A DNA stretch of 64,000 nucleotides from UBA9926 sp038131595 (GTDB lineage Bacteria > Pseudomonadota > Gammaproteobacteria > Pseudomonadales > Azotimanducaceae), in the NCBI GenBank assembly GCA_038131595.1, contig JAYPPR010000008.1:1966948-2030947 (forward strand). The letters run 5' to 3'. Of this stretch, positions 54,974-62,836 are shown in pieces. Both the position numbers and the translations under genes were made by a program. Below the pieces are notes generated by a model. That model was not told the origin of the DNA, ran no database searches, and saw only the letters and a program-made list of their open reading frames with translations. Positions within the stretch are counted from its first letter, which is position 1. Every line of letters begins with the position of its first letter.

Positions 54974-55483
54974 ATGAACGATTACGATGAAATTCTGGTA
55001 TCCCTCAGGAAAATTACTCGGGCCATCGATTTGCATTCGCGCAGAGTGCTGAAGACAAGTGGGCTTACGACGAGCCAACTCTTGGTGCTGCAAAGCATTG
55101 ATCGGTTGGGAAACCCCTCTCCCTCGGCGATTGCCCGCGAGGTGGTGCTCTCTCAGGCAACCGTATCCTCTCTTTTGGATCGACTGTCCAACCATGGGTT
55201 GATTTTACGCGTGCGTGCGGAGGGCGATCGAAGACAGATGCTGGTTCAGTTGACTGATCTCGGTCGGGAACGGCTCGCGACGTCACCGTCTCCATTGCAA
55301 GAGGAGTTTCTGGGTAAATTCCGAAACCTGCCAACCTGGGAACAACACATGTTGATCGCGTCTATGCAAAAGATTGCAGAGATGATGAATGCGGAAAACC
55401 TCGATGCGTCGCCAATTTTGGCTGTGGGCGAAATTGGTCAAGGCGCAGTTGATACTGCGAATACAACGTCCAACTCAGGTTAA
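54974..55483 (+). CDS. MarR family transcriptional regulator
   Basis: A 169-residue winged-helix regulator: TTSQLLVLQSIDRLGNPSPSAIAREVVLSQATVSSLLDRLSNHGLILRVRAEGDRRQMLVQLTDLGRE carries the helix-turn-helix and the wing with the conserved Asp-Arg-Arg. The tail of about 60 residues after the dimerisation helix is longer than usual and has no recognised motif. MarR proteins repress nearby operons and are released by phenolic ligands; the target is not evident. ATG 54974 is about 20 bases from GAGGAAGG, so the ribosome binding site is poorly spaced. Its stop overlaps that of the convergent small gene by 4 bp. Confidence 0.9.
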   Translation: MNDYDEILVSLRKITRAIDLHSRRVLKTSGLTTSQLLVLQSIDRLGNPSPSAIAREVVLSQATVSSLLDRLSNHGLILRVRAEGDRRQMLVQLTDLGRERLATSPSPLQEEFLGKFRNLPTWEQHMLIASMQKIAEMMNAENLDASPILAVGEIGQGAVDTANTTSNSG

Positions 55484-55794
55484 ACATCGTTTCTTAAAAT
55501 AGTGAACGGGATCACGGCGTAGGCAAGTGCCCCGTCGAATGAGCCTAAAAGATACTCGTTGGCATCCAGAAACATCCAAGGCGGTTGTAGCCGGTAACCC
55601 GCTCTTGGGTTGCGGAGCTGCTCATTGGTCACCGCAGCCACTTTGAGTTTCACCCTGCGAAGCGTGTGCAGGGTAAACCCGCCCCAGTAGAAATACTCGA
55701 TGTCACCACCCCGCATAATGATGCCGACGCTACCCCGCTGATCCTGATCTAGTGTGAGCAGGCGGTGATTGACTCGAACCTGAATACTGTACAT
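55480..55794 (-). CDS. Small hypothetical protein, start inside a LexA-like box
   Basis: A 104-residue frame from ATG 55794; TTG 55818 would add eight residues. I recognise no family. The sequence looks protein-like (GSVGIIMRGGDIEYFYWGGFTLHTLRRVKLKVAA, PWMFLDANEYLLGSFDGALAYAVIPF), with no signal peptide. The start codon falls inside the palindrome at 55785-55804, and a TATACT -10-like hexamer at 55806-55801 would place transcription start at or near the ATG, that is, a possibly leaderless mRNA. It ends with a 4-bp overlap with the MarR gene. It may be SOS-controlled; it may also be non-coding. Confidence 0.45.
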   Translation of the reverse strand: MYSIQVRVNHRLLTLDQDQRGSVGIIMRGGDIEYFYWGGFTLHTLRRVKLKVAAVTNEQLRNPRAGYRLQPPWMFLDANEYLLGSFDGALAYAVIPFTILRNDV

Positions 55795-55804
55795 ATATAC
55801 AGTA
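55785..55804. promoter_or_regulatory. LexA-like SOS box
   Basis: TACTGTACATATATACAGTA fits the gammaproteobacterial LexA consensus CTGT(N8)ACAG with extended TA ends, and only one central pair breaks the palindrome. On the plus strand TTGACT at 55769-55774 could be the -35 of a promoter whose -10 is covered by the box; that promoter would read toward tRNA-Arg. On the minus strand the box covers the -10 and start of the small hypothetical gene. Which side is controlled is unknown. Confidence 0.7.
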
Positions 55805-55868
55805 TAAATGAATTCCAAGGCGCTGGTAGGAACAACCGAGATTTTCTATACTTCGCTGCCTTAACTAA

Positions 55869-55945
55869 CCGCTCGTAGCTCAGCTGGATAGAGCACCAGG
55901 CTTCGAACCTGGGTGTCGGGAGTTCGAATCTCTCCGGGCGGGCCA
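55869..55945 (+). tRNA. tRNA-Arg(TCG), CCA encoded
   Basis: Folds into a full cloverleaf: acceptor CCGCTCG with CGGGCGG (one G-U), D stem GCTC/GAGC, anticodon stem CCAGG/CCTGG with loop CTTCGAA (anticodon TCG, reading CGA), variable loop GTGTC, T stem GGGAG/CTCTC with loop TTCGAAT, discriminator G and genomic CCA. A TATACT box at 55847-55852 is a likely -10; a LexA-like box lies about 65 bp upstream of the tRNA. No integrase or direct repeat suggests an occupied attachment site. Confidence 0.96.
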
Positions 55946-55950
55946 TCTTC

Positions 55951-55980
55951 AAAAAAAGCCGACTGATTGTCGGCTTTTTT
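55951..55980 (+). terminator. Intrinsic terminator after tRNA-Arg
   Basis: AAAAAAGCCGAC pairs with GTCGGCTTTTTT around a TGATT loop, ending in six T, six bases after the tRNA CCA end. Because of the A-run it could also act on the other strand. Confidence 0.9.
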
Positions 55981-56199
55981 GTGCCTCCAGATTTAGTTTG
56001 TCCCCAGTTTTAGTTTGTTCTCAGCTAGCGCCCAGCCTTCAGCGCAAACTCTGTGCTTAGCGTGGTTCTTCGATCAAAGTGTAGCAAAGCGACTTACGGC
56101 ACCGGCTCGGCCGGCAGCGCTGCTAAGGCGCAAGAAACTGGCATGTCGATCAGCGCTGGGTGACTTCTATGGCAGATCCGAGGCGAGATCTGCTCAAGG

Positions 56200-56895
56200 C
56201 TATTCGGCCTCAGTGTCGGGGATGACCGGCGGTTCTTTTTCACTGGCGTTCCAGACCACTTCGTCGGGAGTTCCTATTACCAGGGGATAGACACCCTCTG
56301 GATAGGTCATGTGCGGTCCTTCAGCATCTGCACTGGGTTGAGCCACAGCCCCTCCTTGATCTTTGTAGTCGGCGGGGTGGGTGTACCGTGCGAGTTCGTC
56401 TTCTGAAATGCCCGCTAGTGCCACTACTTCAGGGTCAATCCAAGCTCGGTTATCGATGGGCTCATGAGAGTAGGACAGTTCCAGTGACAAATTTTCTGGA
56501 CCGGCAAAATACATCGACACGCACATTCCGTGATCTGTGGGGCCTAATACAGGCACCCCTTTGGAGCGAAGGCGGTCGCGCATGGCGAGCAATTCATCGT
56601 GATTCCTTACCTTTAAGGCCAGGTGCTGCATCGTTCCTCTCGCCGAATTGGCACCCGGATTACCCGCGTGCGTTTCACCCATGCGCACCTCGATCTTGCC
56701 AATCTCTGGATTGCAGACAAAAGCGATGCTGCTTTCATCATTGAGGCGTAAAAAGCCATGCCAAGTGTCTTTGACGCCATGCATCCAGTAGAGTGCGACG
56801 AGTTCCATGCCGAGCTTGTCGGTAAAGAATTCAATTTGCTCCTTCATATTCGCGGTTGAAATAGCGAGATGATGTAACCCTTCGACTTTATTCAT
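56200..56895 (-). CDS. VOC family protein (glyoxalase/extradiol dioxygenase-like)
   Basis: A 231-residue protein with two babb-type halves of a vicinal-oxygen-chelate fold. VEGLHHLAISTANMKEQIEFFTDKLGMELVALYWMHG is the first half, with the metal His in LHHLAIS; MQHLALKVRNHDELLAMRDRLRSKGVPVLGP and NLSLELSYS supply the second His and the Glu. The last ~70 residues are an extra polar tail. Reactions range from ring cleavage to lactoylglutathione formation. The gene starts 12 bp after the FAD monooxygenase stop (ATG 56895, AAAGGA upstream), so both probably serve one pathway. Confidence 0.88.
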   Translation of the reverse strand: MNKVEGLHHLAISTANMKEQIEFFTDKLGMELVALYWMHGVKDTWHGFLRLNDESSIAFVCNPEIGKIEVRMGETHAGNPGANSARGTMQHLALKVRNHDELLAMRDRLRSKGVPVLGPTDHGMCVSMYFAGPENLSLELSYSHEPIDNRAWIDPEVVALAGISEDELARYTHPADYKDQGGAVAQPSADAEGPHMTYPEGVYPLVIGTPDEVVWNASEKEPPVIPDTEAE

Positions 56896-56907
56896 TGAGC
56901 AATCCTT

Positions 56908-58080
56908 TTACTGTTTGACGGCTGTTAGTGCGTTATATCCGTATAGTTTGTCCATGGCTCCGCTTGACGCTTTGCGAGCCGCTCGATTTCTTAGCCAAGC
57001 GGCTATGCCGCGCAAGTGGAATACCTTCGCGTTTCGTCGCGAACCGTTTTGAACGAAAGCGGTGCGCGCACGCCTTAAATCTTCGTATCTTTTTAAGGCG
57101 ACTGGAATGTTGGAATCCTGAGCTATACAGGCTGCGAGCACGGCGCCGTCTTCGATCGCCATGGCCGCTCCTTGCGCCATAAAAGGTAGGGTGGGGTGGC
57201 ACGCATCGCCAAGCAGGGTCACTCGACCTTGTCCCCAAGATGGCATCGGCGGTCGGTCAAACAGCGCCCACTTGTACAATGAAGTTTGATCGGCGGCCGC
57301 AATCAGTGTTTGGATATCTCTGTGCCACCCGCTGAAATCAGCCTTCAGCTCTTCCAAGTCACCGGGTTCGGTCCAAGACTCAACCTCCCAACCCGCTTTC
57401 TCGACGACGCAAACACAGTTCACTAAGGTGCCGCCTTTCACGTAGTAGTGAACAAAGTGCTTGCCCGGCCCCCACCAGGCGGTCGACATCGGGCGCACCA
57501 TGCCTTCTGGCAGAGCCGATGTAGGGACGACTGCTCGCCATGCGATATTACCGGTAAAGGTGGGCTTTTCTTCGCCCCATAGGGTGGCTCTGATCGCTGA
57601 GTGGATGCCATCGGCGCCGATGAGTACATCCCCATGATGGGTGCTGCCGTTGACGGTCACGCTAACGTCGTCCTTCGCCTCATGGTAGTCAACGATTCGC
57701 GCGTCAGTGTGCAAAGACACTAGGTCGTTCTGATGGGCTGCTTTGATCAGAACAGCTAAGAGATCGCCGCGATGGATATGGTAGTAGGGTGAGCCAAACT
57801 TGTCTGAGGCGGCAGCACCTAATGCGGATTCAGCGATGACCTTGCCAGACTTCCAGTCTCTAAATTGGGTGCCCTCTGGCAGAAACCCATGGGACCGCAG
57901 ATCCTGCGCTAGGCCTAGATGATGAAGTACTCGAGAGCAATTCGGCGAAAGCTGAATACCAGCCCCGGCCTCTGTAAAGGTGGAGGCTTGCTCAAAGACC
58001 TGAACTTGAATGCCATGTTCAGCCAGACAAAGCGCAGCGGTTATGCCGCCGATTCCCCCGCCAGCGATCAGGACGTTCAT
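56908..58080 (-). CDS. FAD-dependent aromatic monooxygenase (salicylate hydroxylase-like)
   Basis: A 390-residue class A flavoprotein monooxygenase. The three FAD motifs are present: VLIAGGGIGGITAALCLAEHGIQVQVFEQ (GxGxxG), DVLIGADGIHSAIR (DG) and LLGDACHPTLPFMAQGAAMAIEDGAVLA (GD). It uses NAD(P)H and O2 to hydroxylate an aromatic acid; 6-hydroxynicotinate, salicylate and 3-hydroxybenzoate hydroxylases are the nearest groups, with no way to choose here. The VOC gene 12 bp downstream is consistent with oxidative ring attack. The amidohydrolase gene upstream reads in the same direction, 83 bp away. Confidence 0.9.
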   Translation of the reverse strand: MNVLIAGGGIGGITAALCLAEHGIQVQVFEQASTFTEAGAGIQLSPNCSRVLHHLGLAQDLRSHGFLPEGTQFRDWKSGKVIAESALGAAASDKFGSPYYHIHRGDLLAVLIKAAHQNDLVSLHTDARIVDYHEAKDDVSVTVNGSTHHGDVLIGADGIHSAIRATLWGEEKPTFTGNIAWRAVVPTSALPEGMVRPMSTAWWGPGKHFVHYYVKGGTLVNCVCVVEKAGWEVESWTEPGDLEELKADFSGWHRDIQTLIAAADQTSLYKWALFDRPPMPSWGQGRVTLLGDACHPTLPFMAQGAAMAIEDGAVLAACIAQDSNIPVALKRYEDLRRARTAFVQNGSRRNAKVFHLRGIAAWLRNRAARKASSGAMDKLYGYNALTAVKQ

Positions 58081-58163
58081 TGGTTCTGTCTCAAGCCCCG
58101 AGGGTGGCGATAGTCGGGAAACAAAAAGGGTCTTGCGGAATGCATGCTATCGGCTGCCCATCA

Positions 58164-59840
58164 TCATTCGGGTTCGGATCTGCCGTCATAGGCGATCTTG
58201 CCGCCCACCATGGTCATCACTACCTTGGCATTCAGGATATTGTCGGCAGGAACGGTCATTAAGTCTCGGTCGAACACGGTGAAATCCGCGTACTTACCGA
58301 CCTCGATGGACCCGCGAAGATGATCCTGAAAGGCACCGTAGGCGGGCCATATCGTAAACATCTTAAGGGCTGTTTCCCGAGAGACTGCCAGCTCAGGGTG
58401 CCAGCCGTCGCCCGACGTTCCATCCAATCGCTTTCGCGCGATTGCTGCATAGAATTCAATTCGGGGGTCGCCCAGTTCCACAGGTGCATCTGAGCCTCCC
58501 AGGATTTTTAATCCCTTAGCGACGAGGTCTCTCCAAGGGTAGGCATATTGCAGCCGTTCAGACCCCAGTCTGGCTGGAGCGAAATTTAGGTCGCCGATCC
58601 CGTGGCTAGGTTGCATAGATGGCAGGATCCCCAGTGAGACAAAGCGATCTTGATCACCCGGTTGAATGATCTGCGCATGTTCGAGGCGCCAACGTAAGTC
58701 ACTGCTTGCCCATTCAGACCGAGGGGTGGCGTTGAAGGCCTCGTCATACCAATCGAGTAGCGAGCGCACAGCGCGATCGCCGATCACGTGCGTTTCGATC
58801 TGTACGCCGTCGGTGAGTGCCTGACGAAGAATCGGCATCAGCGTTGATTTTGGTGTCCTACCCATGAAACCGTTGTGGTCGCTATCGGCGTAGTTGTCGA
58901 TGAGTGCTGCGCCGCGAGAACCGAGTGTGCCATCGATAAATACCTTGATGCCTCTGACATCGAGGAAATCATCATCCGTTTTTTCTCGGCCCCGCTTGAA
59001 TCGCTCCATGGCTTCTGAAACCGGCACCGCGACGTAAACGCGATGGGTCATATTCCCTTCTTGATGGATGGTCTTCAGGAGGTCTACCAATCGATAGGAC
59101 ATGCCGGCGTCCTGCGTTTGAGTCCACCCCATGGCAGCATTCGCTTTAAGGCCTTGGATTAAATTGTCCTTCAGGTAGTCGTCTGTGTCGTCCGGCAAAA
59201 TGGCGCGAAACGGTTTCATGGCGTTACCGAGTACATACCCCGTAGGCTCTCCGTCCTCGTTTCGATCGAATCGGCCACCTTCCGGGTCGGGTGTGGCTTT
59301 GGTGATCCCAGCAAGTCTCAATGCTGCCGAATTTACTAATGCGGAGACGCCGTCTGCCCGCGGCATGAAGAGCGGCTTTGTCATGGTGAAGGCGTCGACA
59401 TCCTGTTTGGTGAGAAACCGCTGTTCATCGGTCCATTCCCGCTCGATCCAGCCGCGCCCTAAAATCCACTCATCCTCGGGTATGGCCGTTGCCCATTGCT
59501 CAATCGCCTGGACAGTGCCCGAGAGGGTATCGATCCCAAAAAGGCTCAAGGTTTTAGTTCGCCGGCCCACTCCCTCTAAATGTTGGTGCGCGTCGTCGGT
59601 GCCCACGAAAGTGATTCGATCACCCAATATCGCTACGGTCTCGGCAGTCGGAGCCTTTGGATTGGCTGTATAGATACGCTGCCCCTTAACCAGTCGGTCT
59701 GCCTCGACGCAAAGCGGATCTGCGTCTGCGCCTGCCTCAGTATGCGGCAGCGAGGCGATGAGTAATCCAACGAGGACTAGATACCACTTCGAGGTCAGGA
59801 AAAAACAGTCGGCGAAAAAGGGTTTGATCCAGCGATGCAT
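58164..59840 (-). CDS. YtcJ-like amidohydrolase, exported, with apparent internal deletion
   Basis: A 558-residue amidohydrolase of the amidohydrolase-3/YtcJ group, with an N-terminal hydrophobic segment (YLVLVGLLIASLPHTEAGADA) suggesting export. The barrel shows AHQHLEGVGRR (metal HxH), WILGRGWIEREWTDE, FIDGTLGSRGAALIDNY, ETHVIGDRAV, RLEHAQIIQPGD and KILGGSDAPVE. Between DRITFVGTDD (residue ~83) and AHQHLEG the usual ~25-residue stretch with the DLxGxxxxPGFxD linker is missing, though the frame is kept. It may be inactive or an unusual short form. ATG 59840 has GGAGA upstream. Confidence 0.87.
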   Translation of the reverse strand: MHRWIKPFFADCFFLTSKWYLVLVGLLIASLPHTEAGADADPLCVEADRLVKGQRIYTANPKAPTAETVAILGDRITFVGTDDAHQHLEGVGRRTKTLSLFGIDTLSGTVQAIEQWATAIPEDEWILGRGWIEREWTDEQRFLTKQDVDAFTMTKPLFMPRADGVSALVNSAALRLAGITKATPDPEGGRFDRNEDGEPTGYVLGNAMKPFRAILPDDTDDYLKDNLIQGLKANAAMGWTQTQDAGMSYRLVDLLKTIHQEGNMTHRVYVAVPVSEAMERFKRGREKTDDDFLDVRGIKVFIDGTLGSRGAALIDNYADSDHNGFMGRTPKSTLMPILRQALTDGVQIETHVIGDRAVRSLLDWYDEAFNATPRSEWASSDLRWRLEHAQIIQPGDQDRFVSLGILPSMQPSHGIGDLNFAPARLGSERLQYAYPWRDLVAKGLKILGGSDAPVELGDPRIEFYAAIARKRLDGTSGDGWHPELAVSRETALKMFTIWPAYGAFQDHLRGSIEVGKYADFTVFDRDLMTVPADNILNAKVVMTMVGGKIAYDGRSEPE

Positions 59841-60077
59841 GTCGTCTCCAAATGCGTACCCGTGAATACCTAGACAGGCAGCACATGCTTGTGCATTAAG
59901 GTTGGTAGGGGCTTAGCGATCTATTAGACCATGATTCGCTCCCTTAGCGAGCAGCCTAATAGCGCATGCTTTTCGGGCGCGGCGATTTTGAAATCGCAGC
60001 CTATGCCGACCCTGAAAATGGCATAGAATGCGGGGGTCGAACATCACTTTCTCTGTCGCTGGTTTTGGAGCACGCTT

Positions 60078-61064
60078 ATGAAACGATCACCCTTTTAGGA
60101 GGCGATCGAGATCGCGGACACCAGCTACACCCGAGATGATGCGAGATTTATGAGGGACATGATTCCCCATCATCAGCAAGCGGTGGTGATGGCTGAGTTA
60201 GTCGAAGAGAGAACCAACAATGAAGAGGTAAAAGAGATTGCCGGCCGCATCTTGACTGCGCAGGCCGATGAGATCGTGTTCATGACGGGTTGGCTCACAG
60301 AGCGTGGCGAGGAGGTTCCTTCCCCTCATGATGCTCATCAGATGCACACTTCTCACGACATGGCGGGGATGGCATCGCCTGAAGACTTAGAGCGACTGCG
60401 AGGTTCCGAGGGCGTTGAATTCGATCGCTTGTTTCTCACGTTAATGATTGCCCATCACGAGGGTGCGCTAGAAATGGTTGAAGATTTGCTTGATCAACCC
60501 GGCGCCGCCTATGACCCGGTCTTGTTTGAGTTTGTGAATGATGTGGATAAGGATCAGTCTTCTGAAATCGATCAGATGAACAAGATGCTGGTTGTGTTAT
60601 CGCCAGATCCGCGAGCAAATCTCGCCGCCGGATTTGAAGATGCAGAGCAAGCGATACTCAACATGACGCTCATCGCAGCCCTACCTAAGCCTCCCGGATT
60701 TTTTGATCCTAAGAATCCGGCTGGTATGCCGCTTGCCAAGCCGAAAAAAGAGGATGAGGACGCCTCGCCCGATGCGTTGCCCGAGGTTCACGAGGGCCAT
60801 CATCAGAATCACTCGGAGCATATGGGTGAGATGCCTGCTGATGATGCAGACCCTGCGATGACTCGGGAAACGATGGAGATAAGGGTGAGGCTAGTGAATC
60901 GCTGGATGAGCAGAGCAATGATGACAATGAGTGGAGCGACCGTTCACCGCTCCTCAGCTTTTCAAACACTGACATGGCGTTCAGTCGCGACGTTTTGGTT
61001 GCGGGCAGCTATCACGGATTTAACGTTTACAAACTCGCGCCAGACGGTTTGCCCGATCTTCTAA
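60078..61064 (+). pseudogene. DUF305 half of a broken DUF305-LVIVD fusion gene
   Basis: DUF305 copper/metal-binding-like four-helix features are clear: YTRDDARFMRDMIPHHQQAVVMAELV and LFLTLMIAHHEGALEMVEDLL, followed by a His/Asp/Glu-rich linker (HEGHHQNHSEHMGEMPADD). ATG 60078 is in frame but is followed by TAG at 60096 after six codons; the next in-frame ATG (60150) lies inside the first DUF305 helix, so the N-terminus and export signal appear lost. At about 60845-60875 the coding potential moves by -1: the other frame reads an acidic linker and then WSDRSPLLSFSNTDMAFSRD, joining the LVIVD part. The last ~60 residues of this frame (to 61064) are therefore out-of-frame. Confidence 0.8.
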
Positions 61065-62518
61065 GCTCGGTGGTATGCCCAGGTGGGCAAGGGGACGTCT
61101 CCATCGTTGGGGATCTGCTGATTATGAGTGTTGAGCAAACGCGTGGCCGGGTGGATTGCGGGCTTCAAGGCGTGAGTGAAGACGTTAGTCCAGAGCGGTT
61201 TCGTGGGATTCGCATTTTCGACATCAGCAATCTCGAGCGTCCTGTTCAGGTCGGGCAGGTGCAAACGTGCCGGGGCTCGCACACCCACTCCGTGGTGTCT
61301 GGGCCGGATGAAGCGGGTTCCATTATTGTTTACAACTCGGGTACGTCGCGCATCAGAGAGAATGAAGAGCTCGATACCTGCTTTGGCGCTGAGCCCGGGG
61401 ATGACCGAACGGCACTCTTTCGGATTGACGTGATAGAGATTCCGGTCGCAGACCCGTCAAAGGCGCGCATCATCGATAGCCCGGCGGTATTCGCGGATCC
61501 CGAAACAGGGAGGCTAGCGGGCCTATGGCAAGGCGGTGACCACGGTGATGGCACCCAAGAGACGTCTGAGACTGATCAATGTCATGACATCACCGTTTTT
61601 CCTGAGGCGAACATTGCCGCGGGGGCGTGCTCCGGGAACGGCATTATTTTTGATATCACAGACCCGAGGAAGCCAGAAAGAATCGACGTCGTGTCTGATA
61701 AAGGGTTCGCTTACTGGCATTCGGCAACCTTCAATAATGATGGCACCAAGGTGCTCTTCACTGACGAGTGGGGTGGCGGAAGTCGACCCAGATGCCGCAG
61801 TTACGACCCGCTAGATTGGGGCGCTGACGCTATCTATGACATTGTGGATGGCAAACTCGAGTACCGCAGCCACTTCAAAATTCCGGCGCCTCAAGTCGAA
61901 GAGGAAAACTGTGTTGCGCATAACGGCTCGGTAGTGCCAGTTCCAGGGAGGGATATCTTCGTTCAGGCTTGGTACCAGGGCGGGCTCTCGGTGATTGATT
62001 TCACCGACTCGCGCAACCCCATCGAGATTGCCTATTTTGACCGAGGCCCCATTAATGATGAGCACCTCATCCTAGGCGGCTATTGGTCGACCTACTGGTA
62101 CAACGGAAAGATTTATGGAACCGAAATCGCGCGTGGGCTCGACGTGCTCTCGCTATTGCCGAGCGAATACCTAACCGATCACGAGATTGCAGCCGCGTCG
62201 ATGGCCAACCAAGGAGCGGTCTTTAATCCTCAGCAGCAACTCATGGTGACCTGGCCGACGCACCCAAGCGTCGCCCACGCGTATCTGGATCAGCTTGAGC
62301 GTGACAGCGCGCTGCCAGAGGAATCGGTGTTGCAGTTACGGTCAGCGCTCGATCGCAGTATGAATCAATGGGAGTCGGGTAAGCGTGATAGACGACTCGC
62401 GGAAACACTCGGGACCGTACAACAGGGCTTGATAGCGATAAGCGCAGATGGCTTGGTCGCGAGTCGCGTCAGTGCCCTCACCGAGCAACTGAGCGGTATT
62501 TCAGCGCGCTTCCAGTAA
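60974..62518 (+). CDS. LVIVD-repeat beta-propeller protein (3' part of the DUF305 fusion)
   Basis: A frame of 514 residues from ATG 60974 encoding a propeller-like protein with LVIVD-type repeats: GGQGDVSIVGDLLIMSVEQTRGRVDCG, FRGIRIFDISNLERPVQVGQVQTCRGSHTHS, NGIIFDITDPRKPERIDVV and GGLSVIDFTDSRNPIEIAYFD. The frame is open and protein-like upstream to about 60845, so ATG 60974 is probably an internal Met of a longer DUF305-LVIVD protein that lost frame. No Shine-Dalgarno sequence precedes this ATG. In related fusions the protein is exported and thought to be metal-linked; its function is unproven. The C-terminal ~90 residues are helical. Confidence 0.8.
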   Translation: MAFSRDVLVAGSYHGFNVYKLAPDGLPDLLSSVVCPGGQGDVSIVGDLLIMSVEQTRGRVDCGLQGVSEDVSPERFRGIRIFDISNLERPVQVGQVQTCRGSHTHSVVSGPDEAGSIIVYNSGTSRIRENEELDTCFGAEPGDDRTALFRIDVIEIPVADPSKARIIDSPAVFADPETGRLAGLWQGGDHGDGTQETSETDQCHDITVFPEANIAAGACSGNGIIFDITDPRKPERIDVVSDKGFAYWHSATFNNDGTKVLFTDEWGGGSRPRCRSYDPLDWGADAIYDIVDGKLEYRSHFKIPAPQVEEENCVAHNGSVVPVPGRDIFVQAWYQGGLSVIDFTDSRNPIEIAYFDRGPINDEHLILGGYWSTYWYNGKIYGTEIARGLDVLSLLPSEYLTDHEIAAASMANQGAVFNPQQQLMVTWPTHPSVAHAYLDQLERDSALPEESVLQLRSALDRSMNQWESGKRDRRLAETLGTVQQGLIAISADGLVASRVSALTEQLSGISARFQ

Positions 62519-62836
62519 GGGAGGGTACAGGGCTGAGTAAGCGCTGGCGCTGATAGGCAGTTCTGGATTCAGCGTTGCCTCGGTGCTCTTGCGGCTCAGC
62601 CTCAAAGCCTTGGCGCGACATTAGGCTTTCTAGGAGGTAGGGGCCACGAGATACAGGACAGGAGATACAGGGTGTAGCGACGGACGAGGAGAAGAAGCCT
62701 CATCGATGTGTAATGCAAAGCTGTAAATAAAAGCTGTAATTAAAAGCAGTAATTAAAAGCTGTAATTAAAAGCTGTAATTAAAAAAGCCCGGGCAGTCAT
62801 CCGACTGATACAACCCAAAAAAGAAAAAAGAAAAAA
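62519..62836. other. Convergent spacer with two sets of short tandem repeats
   Basis: About 318 bp between the LVIVD gene and the minus-strand Fe-S protein gene. GAGATACAGG is repeated at 62648-62657 and 62662-62671. Five 13-bp units follow at 62717-62781. A GCCCGGGC palindrome lies at 62787-62794 and a purine-rich AAAAAAGAAAAAAG stretch near 62815-62835. No gene or tRNA is seen. Confidence 0.6.
62717..62781. repeat. Tandem array, five copies of the 13-bp unit AAAGCTGTAATTA
   Basis: Units at 62717-62729, 62730-62742, 62743-62755, 62756-62768 and 62769-62781. Three are identical, the first ends in ATA and the third has GCAGT for GCTGT. It is AT-rich and lies about 200 bp beyond the LVIVD stop, between convergent genes. 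Confidence 0.92.

Noticed and set aside
55869..55945. tRNA-Arg as an integration site of a mobile element
   Set aside because: No integrase, no direct repeat of the tRNA 3' end in the following sequence, and an intact terminator follows; flanking genes look chromosomal.
56015..56290. Plus-strand open frame of 91 codons after the tRNA-Arg terminator
   Set aside because: It overlaps the 3' end of the VOC gene on the other strand, has no ribosome binding site, and its composition (Ala, Ser, Arg-rich) is typical of a chance frame.
60864..60872. GGGAAAC as a programmed -1 frameshift site joining DUF305 and LVIVD
   Set aside because: In the zero frame the codons are CGG GAA ACG, so the heptamer is not in the G GGA AAC phase needed for tandem slippage; a lost base explains the data better.
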